DNA of 64,000 bases from S015-6 sp964384945 (GTDB lineage: Bacteria > Desulfobacterota > DSWW01), in assembly GCA_964384945.1 (NCBI GenBank), contig CAYLMK010000003.1, forward strand, positions 62,001 through 126,000. The letters run 5' to 3'. Below are positions 26,381 to 33,553 of the stretch, one piece after another. The notes under the pieces were generated by a model. It was given only the letters and a program-made list of their open reading frames with translations, made no database searches and was not told the origin of the DNA. The translations under genes were made by a program, and so were the position numbers. Each line of letters starts with the position of its first letter. The stretch's first letter is position 1.

Positions 26381-26956
26381 ATGACATCCCGAATGCCCAG
26401 CTCTATGCCTGCCGAATGGAGCGGGAAGGGTCTTCTCCTGATCTCCCTGCTTATCCTTCCCTTTCCCCTCGTTTCCCACATCACTTGCACACCCGAGACC
26501 GCAGTTTCACCCGCCACACACGAGGCAATCGACAACGCCGCCCATCTTTCCCGGATTCTCGCCTCGCTCCGGGACATTCGGTTCTCGGCCGGGCGGTCCG
26601 CCGCCGACAGGTTCGAGGCGCCCTTGCTCGCCCTCCCGGCCGGGCTTCCGGTCCTGGGAACCGTGAGTTCTGAGTTCGGGCTGAGGCTCGACCCCTTCTC
26701 CGGCTTGCCGGAATTTCACAAGGGGATCGACATAGCCGCACCCCGGGGAACCCCGGTGTCGGCAACCGCGGGCGGAGACGTGCTCTGGGCGGGTTGGCAA
26801 GGAAACTACGGAAAGACGGTCATCCTGGCGCACCCACACGGTCACGAGACCCGATACGCCCACCTGGACCGTATCCTCGTCCGCCAAGGCGATTGGAAGG
26901 GGAAGCGGACCGGCAGGAGGCGGCCTGGGGCTTCCGGTCGGCGTGGTGAACCGTGA
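26381..26956 (+). pseudogene. M23 (LytM-type) peptidase, truncated at the C-terminus
   Basis: The frame starts near ATG 26381 with a hydrophobic segment (GLLLISLLILPFPLVSH), consistent with export. The peptidase domain begins GTVSSEFGLRLDPFSG and contains FHKGIDIAAPRGTPVSA, which carries the first zinc His and Asp, and RYAHLDRILVRQGDW. In M23 peptidases this is followed by a turn and PHLHYE, which supplies the remaining zinc ligand. Here the sequence instead becomes KGKRTGRRRPGASGRRGEP and stops. About 40 residues are lost, and the protein should be inactive. The break lies about 110 bp from the 3' end of a tRNA gene. Confidence 0.65.
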
Positions 26957-27023
26957 AGGCCGAGTAGAGATTCCGATTTGGGTACAATTTGGGTACAAAC
27001 TGCGCAGTCGAGGTAGGCAAGAC

Positions 27024-27059
27024 AAGAAAAAGGACCCGGGCGAAACGGCCTAAGTCCTT
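27024..27059 (-). terminator. Rho-independent terminator of tRNA-Leu
   Basis: Downstream of the tRNA 3' end on the minus strand, AAGGAC (27059-27054) pairs with GTCCTT (27035-27030), with an inner GGC/GCC pairing, and a T-run follows. The position, 10 bp past the CCA, fits. Confidence 0.65.
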
Positions 27060-27068
27060 GAATTTGTT

Positions 27069-27156
27069 TGGTGCCCGGGGCGGGGGTCGAACCCGCATGA
27101 GGGAGGCCCTCAAGGGATTTTAAGTCCCTTGTGTCTACCGATTCCACCACCCGGGC
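27069..27156 (-). tRNA. tRNA-Leu (anticodon UAA)
   Basis: The minus strand folds as a class II tRNA: acceptor GCCCGGG/CCCGGGC, discriminator A, and encoded CCA. The anticodon arm is AGGGA-CTTAAAA-TCCCT with anticodon TAA. A long variable arm (GAGGGCCTCCCTC-like) and the T arm GCGGGTTCGACCCCCGC are present. The length with CCA is 88 bases. It is the only RNA gene in the window and lies at the boundary between the accessory region on its 3' side and more ordinary genes on its 5' side. Confidence 0.95.
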
Positions 27157-27391
27157 ACAATATGTATTCAGATTAGGGCATTTACATTGATAATATGATA
27201 ATTGACTTTAATATTGCCCAAACCATTCGCCAAAAAAACACAACCATCAATATTTTGAATCCAATTCGATGTCAACAGAATGTGAGTCCGGCGTGCCGTC
27301 CCAGCCCGAAGCCCGGCATCCATCGATGCGTTCCGAAGGGAAGCGCTTGGCGACGCCGAAGGAGGAAGAACAGACGCCCCGGGGGTTCGTC

Positions 27392-28024
27392 TCACCCGCC
27401 GTGGAAATAGAGTTGAATGCCGCTCAGGACAAATTCAACGGAGATGGCCGCCAGCAGGAGCCCCATAATTCGCACGAAGACCCCCATCCCGGTCTCCTTG
27501 AACAGGGAAACGACGCGGGTCGCGTGTCTCAGAAAGAGGTAAGCGACGAGAGCGTTGATTGCGATCGCAGCAAGCACCAGCACGAAATGAACCCAGTCCA
27601 TGGACCTGCTCACCAGAACGATCACGCCTGAAATGGAGCCGGGGCCTGCCAGCAGGGGCACGGCCAGAGGGAGCACGGCAATGTCCTCCTTCTTTCTTGC
27701 TTCCTCTCCCTCCTTCCAGGTATGCCTCGCCTGCGAGACCCTGGCCTCGATCATCTCGAGGCTGATTCTCAGCAGGATCAGGCCCCCGGCGATCCGGAAC
27801 GCCCCGATCGTGATGCCCAGGAAATCGAACATGGTTCTTCCCGTCAGGGCGAAGAAGGTGAGGATCAGGAACACGACCCAGCAGGCCCTCGCCGCCATCG
27901 AGGCCCTCTCCTGATTCGAGTTGGAAGGGGTCATGAATACGAAGATCGGAACGATCCCGATCGGGTCGATCAGCGCGAAGAGCGAAACGAAGGATGTAAT
28001 GAAGAACCCCAGCGTCGTTTCCAT
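27392..28024 (-). CDS. marC: MarC family integral membrane protein
   Basis: From ATG 28024 the 210-residue protein has six hydrophobic segments. It shows the MarC features FFITSFVSLFALIDPIGIVP at the N-terminus, with the conserved IDPxGxxP, and VPLLAGPGSISGVIVLV in the second half, with the conserved AGPGxIS. MarC proteins lie in the inner membrane; despite the name their function is unknown and they are not established drug transporters. The gene stands alone between tRNA-Leu and the divergently transcribed sigma factor. Confidence 0.9.
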   Translation of the reverse strand: METTLGFFITSFVSLFALIDPIGIVPIFVFMTPSNSNQERASMAARACWVVFLILTFFALTGRTMFDFLGITIGAFRIAGGLILLRISLEMIEARVSQARHTWKEGEEARKKEDIAVLPLAVPLLAGPGSISGVIVLVSRSMDWVHFVLVLAAIAINALVAYLFLRHATRVVSLFKETGMGVFVRIMGLLLAAISVEFVLSGIQLYFHGG

Positions 28025-28220
28025 GGCCGCCGTCCAAGCTCGATTACGTATGCCTATGTTCGCCCAAAGCCAATGATTTCTCAAGGCATTCGCTTGGTTG
28101 AACTGCTCTGCCGACCTTCCACGAGGTCAGCGAATCTCCACTTGAGGGGGAACCGCGAGCCCACGTATTCGTCTAATCTGACGCCTTTTTTCCACCCTTC
28201 TGCCTCAGGAACCCCGGACC

Positions 28221-29642
28221 ATGCATCCAAGATACAAAGGCGGATCACCGAGATACAACCTTTCCAGGAGAAAGAGAATAACACCGGCTACCCAAATGGC
28301 AAAACCAAAAAATGATCATCCTGAGGGCGCTCGCGCCCCCGGCAAAATAGGTGACCGCGCAGGCAGGCTTGCGCACCCACGGCGGACCCTTGAGCGTTCG
28401 GCTCGAAGCGCGACGGGGAACGCGGCCCGAGCGGACCTCCTGGGGCTTTACCTGAAAGGCGTTCGGCGTTTCCACCTGTTGACGGCCGGGCAAGAGGTGG
28501 AGCTCGCCCAACGCATCGAGAGGCGGCAGGCGGAGATTCTTGGGTGTTTGTTTCAGTACCCGGACGTTCTCCGCGATGTGGCTCCTCGGCACGATTGGAG
28601 CCTCATCACCCTTCCGGCCGCCTGTCGGCCGGGGCTTGCGAAGGCCCGGGAGGGGTCCCGAGTCGGCCGCGGACTCCATACGGGGCCGCCGGACATAGAC
28701 CAGGATGAACTTCTTCGGACAATGAGTTCGATCTTCACCGAACTCGACCTCGAAGACACGCAGATCACGGCCTTCGCCCACAGGCTCCGAGAACTCGCGG
28801 GGCGGGCCGGGGTTCCAGCCGCCGGCGGTCGGAGGCGAGGGAGGCCGGAAGAGAACGCCGCTCAAAGGACCCTGAGAGACGCCGAGAAGTTGCGAGAGGC
28901 CCACGCCGATCTGCAGGAGGCGAGAAGAAAGCTCACGGAGAGCAACCTGCGCCTTGTCGTCCACGTGGCCAAGCGATACGCGAAGAGCGGGCTGTGCCTG
29001 GAGGACCTGATTCAGGAGGGTAACGTTGGCCTGCTCCGAGCCGTAAGCAAGTTCGACTACCGGAGGGGCAACAGGTTCAGCACCTATGCGATCTGGTGGA
29101 TTCGACAGGCGGTCAGCAGGGCGGTCCAGGAGCAGGCCTCCACGGTCCGGCTGCCCGCTCACGTCAACGATCGGATCGGCAAGCTCAAGCGGGACCTCGG
29201 GGGAAGGCATCGGGAGCAAGCACGAGGGGCCTGGTCCTTTGTCGACGAAGTCGTCGCGGACATGGACCTCCGCCCGGACGAGGCGCAGCGCGCGCTATGG
29301 CTTCACGATGACCACGGTGTGCTCTCCCTGCACAACAAGGCGGCGGCTGGAGACACGGAACTGGGCGACTTCCTCACGGACCGCGATCGGGCCTCCGTAG
29401 AAGAGGACTGCCAGCGTCTGGAACTGGCTCGGCGCGTCCGCAGGGCGGTCGATTCGCTGGAGCCTCGCGAAGCCGAGATTCTCAGAAAGCGCTTCGGGAT
29501 CGGAACCGCCGGGAGATACACCCTTGAGCAACTGGCTGAAGAGCAAGGCATTTCGAGAGAGCGGGTGCGCCAGATCGAAAACCTTGCCCTGGGAAAACTC
29601 CGCCGCGCCGGATATGCCCTGCATCTGGGAGACGCAGCCTAG
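28221..29642 (+). CDS. RNA polymerase sigma factor of the RpoD/sigma-70 group
   Basis: The 473-residue protein contains region 1.2 (LYLKGVRRFHLLTAGQEVEL, about residues 76-96), region 2 (NLRLVVHVAKRYAKSGLCLE then DLIQEGNVGLLRAVSKFDYR, FSTYAIWWIRQAV, about 237-305), region 3, and region 4.2 (YTLEQLAEEQGISRERVRQI, about 435-455). The -10 recognition helix in region 2.4 is intact. Residues 100-230 have a basic, low-complexity spacer between 1.2 and 2. The size is smaller than a housekeeping RpoD, so this is likely a group 2 or auxiliary sigma factor. ATG 28296 is a possible alternative start that gives 448 residues. The gene overlaps the convergent small membrane-protein gene by 4 bp. Confidence 0.85.
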   Translation: MHPRYKGGSPRYNLSRRKRITPATQMAKPKNDHPEGARAPGKIGDRAGRLAHPRRTLERSARSATGNAARADLLGLYLKGVRRFHLLTAGQEVELAQRIERRQAEILGCLFQYPDVLRDVAPRHDWSLITLPAACRPGLAKAREGSRVGRGLHTGPPDIDQDELLRTMSSIFTELDLEDTQITAFAHRLRELAGRAGVPAAGGRRRGRPEENAAQRTLRDAEKLREAHADLQEARRKLTESNLRLVVHVAKRYAKSGLCLEDLIQEGNVGLLRAVSKFDYRRGNRFSTYAIWWIRQAVSRAVQEQASTVRLPAHVNDRIGKLKRDLGGRHREQARGAWSFVDEVVADMDLRPDEAQRALWLHDDHGVLSLHNKAAAGDTELGDFLTDRDRASVEEDCQRLELARRVRRAVDSLEPREAEILRKRFGIGTAGRYTLEQLAEEQGISRERVRQIENLALGKLRRAGYALHLGDAA

Positions 29643-29890
29643 CCATTCCAGGGCCGGAGCCTTCGCCACCACTCCGACAATCGCTTCCTTGCCCTTTCCG
29701 CGGCGCGACTGGCCTGAGGAAATCGGGACCGAAACCGCTCCGCGATCCTGGCGAACAGAGGGATCTCTTTGCCAAGCACCAGCACGCCCAGAGCGATGAA
29801 GAGAACGCCCTGAAGAATCGGGAGGGCGAGCCCCACCAGCCCCAGAACCACCAAGATGCTTCCCAATGTGATACGCACGTAACGCGTCAT
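29639..29890 (-). CDS. Small membrane protein, DUF454/PGPGW-like
   Basis: The 83-residue protein begins MTRYVRITLGSILVVLGLVG and has a hydrophobic hairpin, GLALPILQGVLFIALGVLVL, followed by GKEIPLFARIAERFRSRFP and a basic helix. This is the layout of small inner-membrane proteins of the DUF454/PGPGW type, with two transmembrane helices and a cytosolic amphipathic tail. The function is unknown. The frame is open upstream, and an ATG 69 bp earlier (MGSRQTRFLEAPG) with GGGGAG near it is an alternative start. Confidence 0.65.
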   Translation of the reverse strand: MTRYVRITLGSILVVLGLVGLALPILQGVLFIALGVLVLGKEIPLFARIAERFRSRFPQASRAAERARKRLSEWWRRLRPWNG

Positions 29891-30117
29891 GCCTTCTTCT
29901 TCCGTACGCCAGGTGCCGGGGGCTTCGAGGAACCGGGTCTGCCGCGAGCCCATCTTCTCCCCTCTAGGATTCCCCGGGCGGGCAGACCGATTCCATGACA
30001 CAGACAATCCTTTCAAGTCAATAGCCGCTTTCCGGAAACGGCCCCATCCGTTTCGACATCTCATAAGGTTGAATCGACATATCCGCTGATGGAATTCAAA
30101 CAGGAGGAACCAAAGAC

Positions 30118-30816
30118 ATGCCAAGCGTACTTGTGACCGGCGCAAACCGAGGTCTCGGATTGGAATTTGCATCCCAGTACAGCAGCGAAGGCTGGCGCGT
30201 GATGGCCTGCTGCCGTTCGCCGGAAAGCGCAAAGGAGTTGAACGAGCTTGCCCGGGCATCGAACCGCAGGCTCAGCGTGCACCCGCTCGACGTCGCAAAG
30301 GGGGATTCGGTCTCCTGTCTGGCTGAGGCGTTGCGAGGGGAGACGATCGACGTCCTGGTGAACAATGCAGGCGTGTACGGGGATGAAAGCCACGCCGATT
30401 TCGGCAAGATCGATTACGAAAGATGGGCGTCCACTTTTGCGGCAAATGTCATGGGCCCGATGAGGATGACGGAGGCCTTCTTGAAGAACGTTCTGCAGAG
30501 TGACAGGAGAATCATCGCCTTTCTCTCCAGCAAGATGGGCAGCATATCGGACAACACGAGCGGCGGAAGCTACATGTATCGGTCGAGCAAGGCCGCCTTG
30601 AACGCCGTGGTGAAGAGCCTGTCGCTGGATTTGAAAGATCGCGGCGTAATCGCGGTCGCCCTTCACCCGGGCTGGGTCAAGACCGACATGGGCGGGAAGG
30701 ACGCGCCGACCCTTCCGAGGGAAAGCATCCAGGGCATGCGCAAGGTCCTGCAAGATCTGCGGCAAGAGGATACGGGGAAATTCCTCTCTTACGACGGCTC
30801 GGAGGTTCCCTGGTAG
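30118..30816 (+). CDS. Short-chain dehydrogenase/reductase (SDR)
   Basis: The 232-residue protein has the cofactor motif TGANRGLG at residues 7-14, NNAGVYG near 80, and the catalytic Ser and YxxxK (SSKMGS and YRSSK) near 140-160, with HPGWVKTDMGG downstream. It is a classical SDR, with closest resemblance to the sniffer/C-factor group that act on carbonyl substrates with NADPH. AGGAGG lies 10 bases before the ATG. It is transcribed alone, convergent with the FAD oxidase gene. Confidence 0.9.
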   Translation: MPSVLVTGANRGLGLEFASQYSSEGWRVMACCRSPESAKELNELARASNRRLSVHPLDVAKGDSVSCLAEALRGETIDVLVNNAGVYGDESHADFGKIDYERWASTFAANVMGPMRMTEAFLKNVLQSDRRIIAFLSSKMGSISDNTSGGSYMYRSSKAALNAVVKSLSLDLKDRGVIAVALHPGWVKTDMGGKDAPTLPRESIQGMRKVLQDLRQEDTGKFLSYDGSEVPW

Positions 30817-30918
30817 CGCCTCCCGTTGGCCCCTGGGTGGCGGTGCAGGCGAGAATCCCGCCGGTGTGGCCGTATGTCTTTCCCAGGCCGTTACGCGGTC
30901 CTCTGTGGACCTACCCGG

Positions 30919-32376
30919 CTACATCACAGCGGGCTTCGTCTCGTCCTCTTTCCGCCGAGGACTCGGCGCGGACGCAGATCTTTCGCCCGACTGGGGCTTG
31001 ACGTTCTGGTTCAACCGGAAGAAGTTCGTCGGGTCGTACTTGTCCTTCAGTTCCGCCAACCTCTCGTAGTTGGGCCCGAAGGCGGAACGCATCATGGCGT
31101 CTCCCTCTTCCTGGAACCCCGCAAAATTCAGGTACCTGCCACCGTTGGAGAATTCCTGCATGTCATCGATGAACCCTCGCGCCCATCGGATGTTGGCTTC
31201 GTCCTGTCCCGGGTCTTTCCAGTTGGCCTCGGGATTCAGCAGGAAGGCTGCCTGCCGGCCGTGAAAGGCGCTTTCTTCAGACGAGCCACGCTTGACCGCG
31301 CCCCCCATGTCCCACAGATCCGTGGTGCAGTATTGCGAAGGCTGCCTCCTGGCGTGTTCCACAATCCGGTCGATGGCCCGGTCGCTCAATTCATTCAGGC
31401 TGGTCGATTTCCAGTAATACCGGTCCCCATTCGGATATTCCTCATCGAAGAACCGCTGCAGCTCCACGTATTGGGTAGACCTGCTGAAATCGGCGAGCGG
31501 CTCGCCGAACGAGCGCAGGGGCTTGAGAATCCGTTCCCCGTCGGGCACCGGGCCCGCATACATCCCCACAAAGGCCACAAAGGGCAGGCCCCGGACCTTT
31601 TCAGGAAAGGCTTGCGCCCCCTCGGCGACGATCCCCAGGAACGCCAGGATGCTAGCATCCTCCGTCGCCTCGGCCGTAAAGTCGCGGTAGAGCTGCAGGG
31701 CCTTCCGGGCCCGGTCCCCGTGATGGAAGACGGCGAGAAAAAAGACCTCCGGTCCCAAGGGGTAGGCGCGAAAGGTAAAGGATGTGACGATCCCGAAGTT
31801 GCCTCCCCCTCCCCGCAGGCCCCAGAGCAGGTCCCGGTTTTCCCGCTCTCCAGCCCTTACCCTGCGGCCGTCCGCAGTCACCACCTCCGCCTCGATCAGG
31901 TTGTCACAGCTCAGGCCGTGCTTCCTGCGCAAGTGACCCAACCCTCCCCCCAGCGTGAGCCCGGCAATGCCGGTTTCCGAGACCACCCCAAGGGGCACGG
32001 CCAAGCCGTAGGCCTGCGTGGCGGCATCCACGTCGCCCAGCGTTGCGCCTCCATCGGCTCGGACCAGGCACTTATCACGGTCCACCACGACCTTCCTCAT
32101 GCCCGACAGGTCGATGACCATCCCGCCGTCGCAGGTGCCGTGGCCCGCCACATTGTGCCCTCCTCCCCGTACAGCGACCCGAAGCTCCCTCTTCCGTGCG
32201 AAGTCGATGGCGGCAGTGACGTCCGCGGCGCTCTTGCACCGAGCGATTGCCTGAGGACGCCTGTCGATCACGCCGTTCCAGACGGCCCGGGCCTCATTGT
32301 AGCCGGCATCGCTCGGCCGGATCAGCGTGCCGCCGAACTTGTTCTTCAATGCGTCGATTTCTCGTGTTTCGAACAT
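30919..32376 (-). CDS. FAD-linked oxidase with probable bicovalent flavin (berberine-bridge type)
   Basis: The 485-residue protein has a PCMH-type FAD domain and a C-terminal berberine-bridge element, YDPTNFFRLNQNV near 455. His74 in RGGGHNVAGHG and Cys157 in GLSCDNL sit at the two positions that carry the 8-alpha-histidyl and 6-S-cysteinyl flavin bonds in this family, so the flavin is probably attached twice. The GGGLGHLRRKHG motif is intact. Such oxidases act on sugars or secondary metabolites using O2, but many bacterial members have unknown substrates. Start ATG 32376 has a GGGAGA-like ribosome site. No signal peptide is visible. Confidence 0.9.
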   Translation of the reverse strand: MFETREIDALKNKFGGTLIRPSDAGYNEARAVWNGVIDRRPQAIARCKSAADVTAAIDFARKRELRVAVRGGGHNVAGHGTCDGGMVIDLSGMRKVVVDRDKCLVRADGGATLGDVDAATQAYGLAVPLGVVSETGIAGLTLGGGLGHLRRKHGLSCDNLIEAEVVTADGRRVRAGERENRDLLWGLRGGGGNFGIVTSFTFRAYPLGPEVFFLAVFHHGDRARKALQLYRDFTAEATEDASILAFLGIVAEGAQAFPEKVRGLPFVAFVGMYAGPVPDGERILKPLRSFGEPLADFSRSTQYVELQRFFDEEYPNGDRYYWKSTSLNELSDRAIDRIVEHARRQPSQYCTTDLWDMGGAVKRGSSEESAFHGRQAAFLLNPEANWKDPGQDEANIRWARGFIDDMQEFSNGGRYLNFAGFQEEGDAMMRSAFGPNYERLAELKDKYDPTNFFRLNQNVKPQSGERSASAPSPRRKEDETKPAVM

Positions 32377-32534
32377 TGTTTCTCCCTTTCTCTCGCCGGG
32401 TTCTCTCTCATCCGTCTCTCTCTTGCTCTCTCGATGGGCCTGTATCCGCTTGCCCGAGGCGGGCCTCGGGACACCAACTTTTGGTTGACCGGAGATCCGC
32501 CTCGGAACAAGGAAGACCGCACGAAGCGCTTTCC

Positions 32535-33137
32535 CTAGCCCCGGACGCGCTCGATATGGACCGGCACCGGGCGGCAGACGGTATTGCAGACCGGCGAATG
32601 CTTCTGTGTGTAATCGATCAGATCGTTGAGCTGGTCCTCCGGGCAGTCGGCGCTTACGTTCAACTTGATCCGAATCTGCTCGTAGCCCGGAGAAACCGAG
32701 TCGTCGAGGCCGAGCAGCCCGCGAAGATCCATGTCCCCTTCCAGTTCCGTGGAAAGCTCGTCAATCCTTATCCCTCGCGCCGTCGCATGCAGAATGAAGG
32801 TCGTTGTCACGCATCCGGCAAGGGCGTGGAGGAGATACTCCACCGGGTTCGCGCCCTCGTTGTTGCCCAAGAGCACCGGCGGCTCACCGTTCGTGAACAC
32901 GAACGGCTTGGCGCGCGAGTCGTCCTCCCGACCCACCCCGTAAAAGTCCCGGATCGTCGAACGGTTCTCCCCGCCGCTGATCCACTGGTTCCTCGCCCGG
33001 AACTGGAACCTCGCCAGGCTCTTGTCCGACTTGATTGCATCGATCGTCTCGACCATCCGGTTTGTGTTCAATCCATTCCAATTCTTGCTCTGCGAGGCCT
33101 GTTTCGCCTCTCGAGCCGCGGCTTGCTGGGTTCTCAT
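32535..33137 (-). CDS. OsmC family peroxiredoxin-like protein
   Basis: Start ATG 33137 is chosen because AGGAGG lies 5 bases upstream. The 200-residue protein contains the paired OsmC cysteines in LLHALAGCVTTTF and KHSPVCNTV. The family fold is seen in the long N-terminal strands and EYLLHALAGC helix. OsmC proteins reduce organic hydroperoxides with these cysteines. It is divergent from a sigma-54 activator gene, and a candidate -24/-12 element lies about 80 bp upstream, so it may be a target of that regulator. Confidence 0.9.
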   Translation of the reverse strand: MRTQQAAAREAKQASQSKNWNGLNTNRMVETIDAIKSDKSLARFQFRARNQWISGGENRSTIRDFYGVGREDDSRAKPFVFTNGEPPVLLGNNEGANPVEYLLHALAGCVTTTFILHATARGIRIDELSTELEGDMDLRGLLGLDDSVSPGYEQIRIKLNVSADCPEDQLNDLIDYTQKHSPVCNTVCRPVPVHIERVRG

Positions 33138-33215
33138 GGCTACCTCCTGGTATCTTGCGTGCGTGTTGGGCATTCCGGATACCCTGTGTTCCGCGCCCGA
33201 TGCCTGCCGCTCTCA

Positions 33216-33231
33216 ATCAAAGAGCATGCCA
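33216..33231 (-). promoter_or_regulatory. Candidate sigma-54 (-24/-12) promoter for the osmC-like gene
   Basis: The minus strand reads TGGCATGCTCTTTGAT. The -24 box (TGGCAtG) and the spacing to TTG are right, but the -12 box has GA where GC is nearly invariant, so this is a weak match. Support comes from the neighbouring sigma-54 activator. Confidence 0.35.
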
Positions 33232-33305
33232 TTCACGCTCGACTCAGCGATTGCTCTGGTATTACAGACGATTACCTAACGAACGAGTGGTTTCCAAACT
33301 TGGCG

Positions 33306-33362
33306 AGATCTCGTAACTCGCGGGATCTCGCGACCACCGCTCACGAATTCTCGCGAGAATTC
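33306..33362. promoter_or_regulatory. Palindromic operator-like cluster
   Basis: GAATTCTCGCGAGAATTC (33345-33362) is a perfect 18-bp palindrome. To its left are further ATCTCGCGA and CTCGCGGG half-sites and a GAGATCTC dyad. The spacing of about 20 bp between repeats suggests cooperative binding sites for one regulator in the divergent promoter region. Confidence 0.55.
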
Positions 33363-33553
33363 CTCCCGGCCCTTCACAGCCACGCGTGCGTTTCTCGCAT
33401 ACGACCCGCTGCATATCGAGGGCTCGCCAGCCGGGGCAAGCAACCTACCCCTTGTTTTTGCAATCTAAAGATATTCGTTCAAAGCGGTGCCCGACCCGAA
33501 CCAAGCCCGCGTGTCCTTCCCTCAGCGTGAGGCCGAAGAGGGGATGTTGTCTG

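Larger units (their letters stand above)
33138..33553. other. 416-bp divergent control region between osmC-like gene and sigma-54 activator
   Basis: No gene is present. The region contains the candidate -24/-12 site (33216-33231) and a series of palindromic TCTCGCGA-type sites (33306-33362). Together with the divergent genes this looks like a regulatory region. Confidence 0.6.

Noticed and set aside
26957..27020. Possible C-terminal remnant of a tyrosine integrase (tandem TTTGGGTACAA repeat read as GYNLGTN)
   Set aside because: The stretch is too short, and it abuts the tRNA terminator; no R-H-R-Y residues are visible. It is not enough for a call.
28245..29219. Long minus-strand frame opposite the sigma factor
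   Set aside because: It has no motifs, and the plus-strand product shows all sigma-70 regions.
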